From assembly GCF_001654615.1 (NCBI RefSeq), contig NZ_LWUD01000026.1, forward strand, positions 1 to 64,000: a stretch of DNA of 64,000 nucleotides. Direction: 5' to 3'. This DNA is from Ligilactobacillus aviarius. GTDB taxonomy: Bacteria; Bacillota; Bacilli; Lactobacillales; Lactobacillaceae. Both the position numbers and the translations under genes were made by a program. The notes below the pieces were generated by a model. The model made no database searches. It worked only from the letters and a program-made list of their open reading frames with translations, and was not told where the DNA came from. How positions within the stretch are numbered: the stretch's first letter is position 1; each line of letters starts with the position of its first letter. This document shows, piece after piece, positions 58,786 through 64,000 of this stretch.

Positions 58786-58962
58786 GAAGGTGTGACAAAA
58801 CGTTAAAAACGAGCGTGGTGGAAGCAGAAAAGCGAACGAATCGCGGAGCAAAGATTCGGAGGTTTTCGAATTAGCTACGCGTCACCACACGGCTCGTTTG
58901 TTTTGGAACCCGATTATGCGGATATAACAAAAAGGCTGTGATTTACGTCACAGCCTCTTTTT
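58786..58962 (+). repeat. Dispersed intergenic element, copy 5 (long subtype)
   Basis: It begins GAAGGTGTGACAAAACGTT just after the kinase and ends with the terminator AAAAGGCTGTGATTTACGTCACAGCCTCTTTTT two bases before the yidC stop (shown here as stem halves GGCTGTGA and TCACAGCC). It is nearly identical to copy 4, including the CACCACAC arm. It separates convergent genes. Confidence 0.85.
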
Positions 58963-58963
58963 A

Positions 58964-59893
58964 TTACTTATTTCGATGTTGTTTTCCGGCATTGCGCTGG
59001 CGGTTCAAATTATGAGTTTCGGCTGATTTTTCCTGCGCATCCTTAATTTGAGCTTGAATTGGCTTGATTGGTTCTGGATGAACGGTTTTCCGTGCAGCCA
59101 TTTGGGCTTCAACTTCTTTTTTGATTCGTGGACGCATTCCGTTGATTAATAATGTTTGAAGACATGCAATGATTCCACCTGCAAAGAAGTATAATCCTAA
59201 TCCGGCAGGAGCAATCCAGGTCATAAAGGCAAACATTACTGGGGTATAAATCATCATCATTCCCGTTGTCATTTTTGCCATTTGACCATTTTGCTGCGGC
59301 ATTCCCCGGGTCGACAGCCAACCTTGAAGAGCATAGATCAAGAAGGTCAATGCAACAAACGTAAAGCTGCGGCCTGCAAGGTTGATGCCGAAAAATGTTG
59401 AGTGGGCCAGGTCAGGTGAATATTCAATTGCGGCATACAATGCGGCAAAGATCGGCATTTGAATCAAAAGGGGCAAACACCCGATTCCGCCGGTCATTGA
59501 AATTTCGTTGTCCCGATACAGGGCCATCATTTGTTGGCTTAAAAGCATTTGTTCTTCTTGCGTTTGCGCTTTTTGGGCTTGCTTTTGAAGTTCCATTAAT
59601 TGAGGTTGGATCGCAGCCATTTTTTCTTGCTGAACCGTTGATTTTTTCATTTGACTCAGCATCAATGGTAATAACAAGAACCGGACAACGATCGTAATCA
59701 CGACGATCGACCATCCGTAACTACCGCCTAAAAGGTTTGCAAGCCACTTTAAAAGGTGTTGGGTTGGAACTGCAAGGTAATCATAAATGAATCCGTACGG
59801 TTTCCCAGAGCTTGTACGTTGAACACATCCGCCAAGGAAAAGCGAAACGGTTAAAAACATCCCCGCAAGGATCCCAATTTTTTTCTTTTTCAA
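58964..59893 (-). CDS. yidC: Membrane protein insertase YidC (lipoprotein type)
   Basis: A 309-residue Oxa1-family insertase. A lipoprotein signal peptide ends in FLGGC with lipidated C23. Five helices follow; YGWSIVVITIVVRFLLLPLM contains the conserved groove Arg, with QMPIFAALYAAIEYSPDL and a basic C-terminal tail (PRIKKEVEAQ ... GKQHRNK). The name oxaA has been used for this form. It lies 73 bases from acyP on the same strand. Confidence 0.95.
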   Translation of the reverse strand: MKKKKIGILAGMFLTVSLFLGGCVQRTSSGKPYGFIYDYLAVPTQHLLKWLANLLGGSYGWSIVVITIVVRFLLLPLMLSQMKKSTVQQEKMAAIQPQLMELQKQAQKAQTQEEQMLLSQQMMALYRDNEISMTGGIGCLPLLIQMPIFAALYAAIEYSPDLAHSTFFGINLAGRSFTFVALTFLIYALQGWLSTRGMPQQNGQMAKMTTGMMMIYTPVMFAFMTWIAPAGLGLYFFAGGIIACLQTLLINGMRPRIKKEVEAQMAARKTVHPEPIKPIQAQIKDAQEKSAETHNLNRQRNAGKQHRNK

Positions 59894-59966
59894 TTTTCAA
59901 ATCCTCTCATTATAGTTTCATGAACTATGATAAGAAAAATACATTGGAATTTCAATATTTTCCCGA

Positions 59967-60242
59967 TTATTGATAAGTAACTGAAAAGTCTTTATATGGA
60001 GCATGGTCAATTTCAGTGATATGAACATCATCGACCCGGCCGCTCGGGGAAGGCGACAGCTTAACCTGACTGATAAACTGTTGCAAAGTCATTGGATCAG
60101 CTTGAGCTTCAATATAAACAGAGCCGTCATTCCGGTTCATTACGATTCCCTTTACGCCTAATTCATCGGCCAGCTTTTTCGTCATAAAGCGGAAACCGAC
60201 GCCTTGAACGAGCCCATAAACTTCGAGTTTGATTGTTTTCAT
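59967..60242 (-). CDS. Acylphosphatase
   Basis: A 91-residue ferredoxin-like enzyme that hydrolyses acyl phosphates. The signature GLVQGVGFRFM contains catalytic R18, and N36 is in GIVMNRNDGSV. The C-terminal YKDFSVTYQ is typical. It is upstream of yidC on the minus strand, an arrangement seen in other Gram-positive genomes. Confidence 0.95.
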   Translation of the reverse strand: MKTIKLEVYGLVQGVGFRFMTKKLADELGVKGIVMNRNDGSVYIEAQADPMTLQQFISQVKLSPSPSGRVDDVHITEIDHAPYKDFSVTYQ

Positions 60243-60332
60243 GAAACCACTTTCTTTCTTTAAATTAACAATATTTTAGCATAAATGGCCTTTTAAATTT
60301 AAGGGTTATGTTTTTCTTTATTGTGTTGGGTA

Positions 60333-60341
60333 TGGTAAAAT
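60333..60341 (+). promoter_or_regulatory. mvaS extended -10 promoter
   Basis: TGGTAAAAT within TATGGTAAAAT matches the core before ftsA exactly; no strong -35 is present. Confidence 0.55.
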
Positions 60342-60371
60342 CTAACCTAGATTTTTATCGGAGGGATAATT

Positions 60372-61538
60372 ATGAATATCGGAATTGATAAAATTAGTTT
60401 CTTTACGCCACATTTATACTTGGATATGGCGGAATTAGCTGAAGCACGTGACGTTGATCCGAATAAATATTTGATTGGGATCGGTCAAAGTAAAATGGCG
60501 GTTATTCCACCAACTCAAGACGTTGTTTCAATGGCAGCGAATGCGGCTGATAAGATTTTGACTCCTGAAGATAAGGAACAAATTGATATGATTTTATTTG
60601 CAACTGAATCAGGAATTGATAATTCAAAGTCCGGAGCCGTTTACCTTCAACGGTTGCTTGGATTTAAGCACCAGGTTCGGGTCGTTGAATTAAAACAGGC
60701 TTGCTACGCAGCAACTGCCGCAATTCATTTCGCTCACGGCCACATCGCAATGAACCCTGATTCAAAAGTGCTCGTAATCGGAGCTGATAATGCGCGTTAC
60801 GGGTTAGCAACGAAAGGTGAACCAACTCAAGGCGGCGGGGCTGTTGCAATGTTGATCAGCCGGGATCCGCAGATCTTAGCCGTTCAAGATGATGCAACTT
60901 ACTGGGCCGACGATGTAATGGACTTCTGGCGTCCGTTAGGGTTTGATGAAGCCTTAGTTGATGGCAAGTATTCAACCAACGTTTATCTTGAATTCTTTAA
61001 ACATGTTTTCAAAGAATACCAAGATAACACCGGATTTGATATTTCAAAATTTGATGCAATGTTATTCCACTTACCATACACGAAGGAAGGATTTAAAGCA
61101 TTGAAGATTGCAATCGAAGATGCTGATCCAACAGTTGCTGCCCGGTTAACACACGAATTTGAAAATGTTCGGCGGTACAGCAACCAAATCGGAAACCTTT
61201 ACACCGGTTCATTGTACTTAGGACTGCTTTCATTACTTGAAAATTCAACGGATCTTAAAGCCGGAATGCGGCTAGGGCTGTACAGCTATGGTTCAGGTGC
61301 GCAAGGCGAATTTTACTCTGGCTTGCTTCGTCCAGGATTTGACCAAAACATTGAACACGAAGCATTTCAAAAAGTCTTGGATGCCCGGAAACAACTGAAC
61401 GTTGCCGAATATGAAGACGTTTATAATTCCCGGATCAAGATCAGCGATAAGACCCGGAAACTTGATATCAGTACGGATCCTGCAAAGTTTGTTTTTGCCG
61501 GGGTTGAAGATTATCAACGGCAATATGTTGTGAAATAA
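60372..61538 (+). CDS. mvaS: Hydroxymethylglutaryl-CoA synthase
   Basis: A 388-residue thiolase-fold enzyme that condenses acetyl-CoA with acetoacetyl-CoA in the mevalonate pathway, the isoprenoid route of lactobacilli. The catalytic cysteine C111 is in ELKQACYAATAAI, the general base Glu in ATESGIDNSKS, and the His in LFHLPYTKEG. CGGAGGGATAATT precedes the ATG. The end product feeds undecaprenyl phosphate, the carrier used by MraY and MurG. Confidence 0.97.
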   Translation: MNIGIDKISFFTPHLYLDMAELAEARDVDPNKYLIGIGQSKMAVIPPTQDVVSMAANAADKILTPEDKEQIDMILFATESGIDNSKSGAVYLQRLLGFKHQVRVVELKQACYAATAAIHFAHGHIAMNPDSKVLVIGADNARYGLATKGEPTQGGGAVAMLISRDPQILAVQDDATYWADDVMDFWRPLGFDEALVDGKYSTNVYLEFFKHVFKEYQDNTGFDISKFDAMLFHLPYTKEGFKALKIAIEDADPTVAARLTHEFENVRRYSNQIGNLYTGSLYLGLLSLLENSTDLKAGMRLGLYSYGSGAQGEFYSGLLRPGFDQNIEHEAFQKVLDARKQLNVAEYEDVYNSRIKISDKTRKLDISTDPAKFVFAGVEDYQRQYVVK

Positions 61539-61566
61539 TTAAGAACAATCAGGTAATTTATAAATG

Positions 61567-61626
61567 AAACATTGCTTTTGATGGCGTTTTTTGTCAGAAT
61601 AGAAATAAAGCAATGTTTTTATTTTA
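61567..61626 (+). terminator. Long-loop terminator or inverted repeat after mvaS
   Basis: AAACATTGCTTT (61567-61578) is repeated inverted at 61607-61618 (perfect 12 bp, 28-base loop), followed by TTTATTTTAT. It could be the mvaS terminator, or an operator for the downstream gene. Confidence 0.55.
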
Positions 61627-61647
61627 TAGTAATAAGAGGAGATTTTT

Positions 61648-62520
61648 ATGACAAATGAAAATCAGTTCACTTTATCAGATCATGATGAAGCTACAAAAAC
61701 ATTAACCGAAGCCGTAACAGGCAAGATTCAATATTTACAGACATTAGCAAAGGCAATTGATGATCAAGATGACCGTCAAGTGTATGAACTTATTAATTCA
61801 AAGAAATATTCTGATGAAATTTTACATGCTCGGCATGGTGCTCAGGATACGGAAAACGAAAAGTTAGTTGAAGATATCCAACCAAAAATCAGCGCATTTT
61901 TAAGCCAAAAGCTGATCAAATACTTAAATGAAATGTACCCATTCTTCTACTTTGAAGAAACAGCTCCTGGGAATTTTCAATTTTATTTTGGAAATTGGTG
62001 GGGCAGAAGACTTTTCGGAACGGTCGATGTCTTGAACGTTGAATTTCATTTTGACAAGCGTGAATACGAAAAATTGTCAAAGGCGTTTGAGCTTGAATAC
62101 GAGAATAAACGCTTAAATAGCGATGCAATCGAACGGCTTTCAAAGGAAAATGAACGGTTGCAAAGTTTGATCGATTCTCAAGATGAACGCGATCAGCAAA
62201 AAGAAAAATTGCGTGCTCAAATCAAGGCGGTTTCCCAAGAAAAAGTAATGCCGTGGGAAAGTTCAAAGCAACGGGAATCAAAACAAAAGTTGGTTGATCA
62301 ATTAAGCCATTTAACCGAACTTGATGAGGAAGCCAATGATGCATACCGGACGATTCGGGACAATGAAGAAACGGTTTTAGCCTTATCAAAGGAAGATACG
62401 TTAATTGGATACGAAAAGCAAAGTATCGTATCGAAGTTCGGTAATTTTGAAAACTTCGAAGCTAAAAATAAGACCCTTTATCGCGACTACATCGCAAATT
62501 TGATTGCTGCAGAAAAATAG
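61648..62520 (+). CDS. Hypothetical coiled-coil protein
   Basis: A 290-residue soluble protein that I do not recognise. Residues about 1-150 form a mixed domain (YFEETAPGNFQFYFGNWWGRRLF in part). Residues about 145-235 are a strong coiled coil (KLSKAFELEYENKRLNSD, ERLSKENERLQSLIDSQDE). No nuclease, ATPase or membrane motif is visible. It is the first of three closely spaced genes and follows AGAGGAG. Confidence 0.75.
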   Translation: MTNENQFTLSDHDEATKTLTEAVTGKIQYLQTLAKAIDDQDDRQVYELINSKKYSDEILHARHGAQDTENEKLVEDIQPKISAFLSQKLIKYLNEMYPFFYFEETAPGNFQFYFGNWWGRRLFGTVDVLNVEFHFDKREYEKLSKAFELEYENKRLNSDAIERLSKENERLQSLIDSQDERDQQKEKLRAQIKAVSQEKVMPWESSKQRESKQKLVDQLSHLTELDEEANDAYRTIRDNEETVLALSKEDTLIGYEKQSIVSKFGNFENFEAKNKTLYRDYIANLIAAEK

Positions 62521-62530
62521 GTGAGATAAG

Positions 62531-63496
62531 ATGAGCGAAAAATTACAAACGGTAACGTTTTTCCCAGACGGAACAACAAAACAAAAAAGTAAGGATGCCC
62601 GTTCGTTAAGTACAACGGGCCGCTTAATGGCATATCGCGATCAATTGAAGAAAAACTTGGACAATGGGATTCATTTCACTGAGATTTTAAACCAATTGAT
62701 TACAACGGACGATGCGATGGTTTTATTGAAGTCGATTCAACAATTATCAACATATCAGCTTGACTCTGCATATTTGATTTACCCGCAACAATATACGCGG
62801 CCGGACTTTTATTTGATCTTTTTAAGCCGACTTCTTGGATTGCACCAAGCAGAAAAGTTGGTTTTACAGGCCAATGAACAAAACGATGAACTGTATCATG
62901 AATTTCCAGGAATTGATAAGTTGGGCTACTTTACGTTTGTGGAAAACCCAGATGGCAGTGCTTACTACGTTGAACAGCATACTCAAGAAGCGTTATTCTT
63001 TATTGACTTCAATAAGCACTTGCTTCTTTTCAATAGTGAAGCATTAACGAATTTACTGATCGTTAAGTTGAAAAAGGAAATCAATGAAGAAACGTTGCGG
63101 AAATTTGAACTTCAGTTACTTGCAATCGGAAAGTTCATGAAGGAAGATTATGGATTTGATGTTGATTTCAACATTTTAGATCCATCAAATTATGCATCGT
63201 ATGCAATTATGGATGATCAAATGCCACAAACCGCATTGGATAAGTTATTTATTACCGCTTCAAATGCCGGTTACATGTTGATCACCGGAATGCATAATGA
63301 AGCTGAATTAGAGTTGAGTCGGGGCATTAAAATGGCAGTTGAACCCCAAGAAAATGGTCAGTGGGTAATTAAGATCAATGATCCTGATAATCGAATCTCA
63401 TGGTTTGATGTATTGAATAAGTGCGATTTCATTCGTGATTGGTACTTGGAAAACCTTGAGAGCCTTGAAATCAAGAATGATCCGCGTTACTACTAA
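62531..63496 (+). CDS. Hypothetical protein, second gene of the right-end cluster
   Basis: A 321-residue soluble acidic protein without signal peptide or membrane helix. Recurrent features are aromatic-rich strands (YLIYPQQYTRPDFYLIFLSRLLGL in part, KLGYFTFVENPDGSAYYVEQ) and a C-terminal DPDNRISWFDVLNKCDFIRDW. I recognise no family. The ATG has TAGGTGAGATAAG upstream, ten bases after the preceding stop, indicating an operon. Confidence 0.75.
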   Translation: MSEKLQTVTFFPDGTTKQKSKDARSLSTTGRLMAYRDQLKKNLDNGIHFTEILNQLITTDDAMVLLKSIQQLSTYQLDSAYLIYPQQYTRPDFYLIFLSRLLGLHQAEKLVLQANEQNDELYHEFPGIDKLGYFTFVENPDGSAYYVEQHTQEALFFIDFNKHLLLFNSEALTNLLIVKLKKEINEETLRKFELQLLAIGKFMKEDYGFDVDFNILDPSNYASYAIMDDQMPQTALDKLFITASNAGYMLITGMHNEAELELSRGIKMAVEPQENGQWVIKINDPDNRISWFDVLNKCDFIRDWYLENLESLEIKNDPRYY

Positions 63497-63512
63497 TTTA
63501 TAGAAGGTGAAG

Positions 63513-63986
63513 ATGGTGGATTTTAATCGAATGCTTGGATTAGCACGGCAAAGTGCTTTTCCAGAAATGTTGCCTGCAAAGAAGATTGCGCTTGATGAAA
63601 AATACAGTAATTTGGTTGTGAATGTCAATTTGAGTTTGGCAGACTTGTTTACTAAGATTCAAGCCAAGGCACCGAAAGCAGAATTGCTTGAAAGTTATTG
63701 CCATGGAATGCGTGACTTTTTTGAAATGGCCAATTTCAAAGAGTGGGCATATATTATGTTGATGACGGATGAAGATTTAAATCAAATCGGGCAAAAATGG
63801 AAGAGTGATTCGTTTGCAACGGTTTATTTAATTATTCAGCAGCAAATCAACAAGTGCTACTTTAACCGGCAACCGCAAGCGTTAGTCCATGCTTGGCACA
63901 TGTATTTGAAACTGGGGCTGATCGATTTAGACTTTGACGAACAAGAGATCGAAGCTCAGTACATGAAGATGTACGATCAAAATTAA
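63513..63986 (+). CDS. Hypothetical protein, third gene of the right-end cluster
   Basis: A 157-residue helical, soluble protein (NLSLADLFTKIQAKAPKAEL, FKEWAYIMLMTDEDLNQIG) of unknown function. ATG 63513 is preferred, with AGAAGG five bases upstream; the in-frame GTG at 63507 overlaps that site. It is complete, ending 14 bases before the window edge. The operon may continue beyond. Confidence 0.72.
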   Translation: MVDFNRMLGLARQSAFPEMLPAKKIALDEKYSNLVVNVNLSLADLFTKIQAKAPKAELLESYCHGMRDFFEMANFKEWAYIMLMTDEDLNQIGQKWKSDSFATVYLIIQQQINKCYFNRQPQALVHAWHMYLKLGLIDLDFDEQEIEAQYMKMYDQN

Positions 63987-64000
63987 GAATGGAAAAGAAG

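Overview
The window is a contiguous piece of a low-to-middling GC Firmicutes chromosome and almost certainly comes from a member of the Lactobacillaceae. The evidence is the gene order (mraZ/dcw cluster with sepF, yggT, ylmH, divIVA and ileS; cysteine desulfurase-DUF1831-mnmA; rpoY-rnjA; the typA-ftsW-ylbG-rsmD-coaD-comE run), lactobacillus-type proteins such as DUF3397, DUF4044 and a PASTA-bearing division PBP, and AAGGAGG-type ribosome binding sites. A heterofermentative group such as Limosilactobacillus is possible, but the sequence alone does not settle the genus. No rRNA, tRNA, prophage, transposase, plasmid gene or CRISPR array was seen.

Layout: 1-733 holds two small membrane proteins (DUF4044 on minus, DUF3397 on plus). 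1079-14489 is the division and cell-wall cluster mraZ-rsmH-ftsL-pbp-mraY-murD-murG-divIB-ftsA-ftsZ-sepF-yggT-ylmH-divIVA, with three 10-bp-phased MraZ-type boxes at its promoter. A T-box leader controls ileS (14723-17518). 17774-26072 carries nudix, mtnN, cysteine desulfurase, DUF1831, mnmA, a phosphatase, a TPR protein and recD2. 26214-30607 is mostly minus strand (diacylglycerol kinase, rnjA-rpoY, def). 30712-42038 runs plus (UPF0223, inositol phosphatase, typA, ftsW, ylbG, rsmD, coaD, PDZ-Lon protease, comEA, comEB, comEC, holA). rpsT and rpsO diverge at 42.4 kb, followed by RNase J2, a TPR protein, tuf and tig. A TetR regulator and a 1410-residue MMPL membrane protein lie between tig and clpX. 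Then come gnd, a two-component system, yidC and acyP (minus), mvaS, and three unrecognised genes at the right end.

Functional themes: lipid II synthesis and septum assembly (dcw cluster, ftsW), translation and tRNA modification (ileS, mnmA, def, tuf, rpsO, rpsT, typA, rsmD), RNA decay (both RNase J paralogues and the epsilon subunit of RNA polymerase), DNA uptake and repair (comEA/EB/EC, recD2, holA), and membrane and isoprenoid biology (yidC, mvaS, dgk, MMPL).

The most interesting structure outside ordinary genes is a roughly 170-180 bp dispersed intergenic element, present in five copies (741, 17530, 26053, 29861 and 58786) plus terminator-only relatives. It has imperfect terminal inverted repeats, a conserved internal fold and a built-in bidirectional terminator. 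One copy supplies the stop codons of both flanking genes, recD2 and dgk. Other points are the absence of a normal start codon for comEC (TAATT where TAATG is expected), a possible ATT start for ftsW, an 18-bp perfect inverted repeat between tetR and the MMPL gene, and two independent sets of 28-residue (84-bp) tandem repeats inside the MMPL protein.
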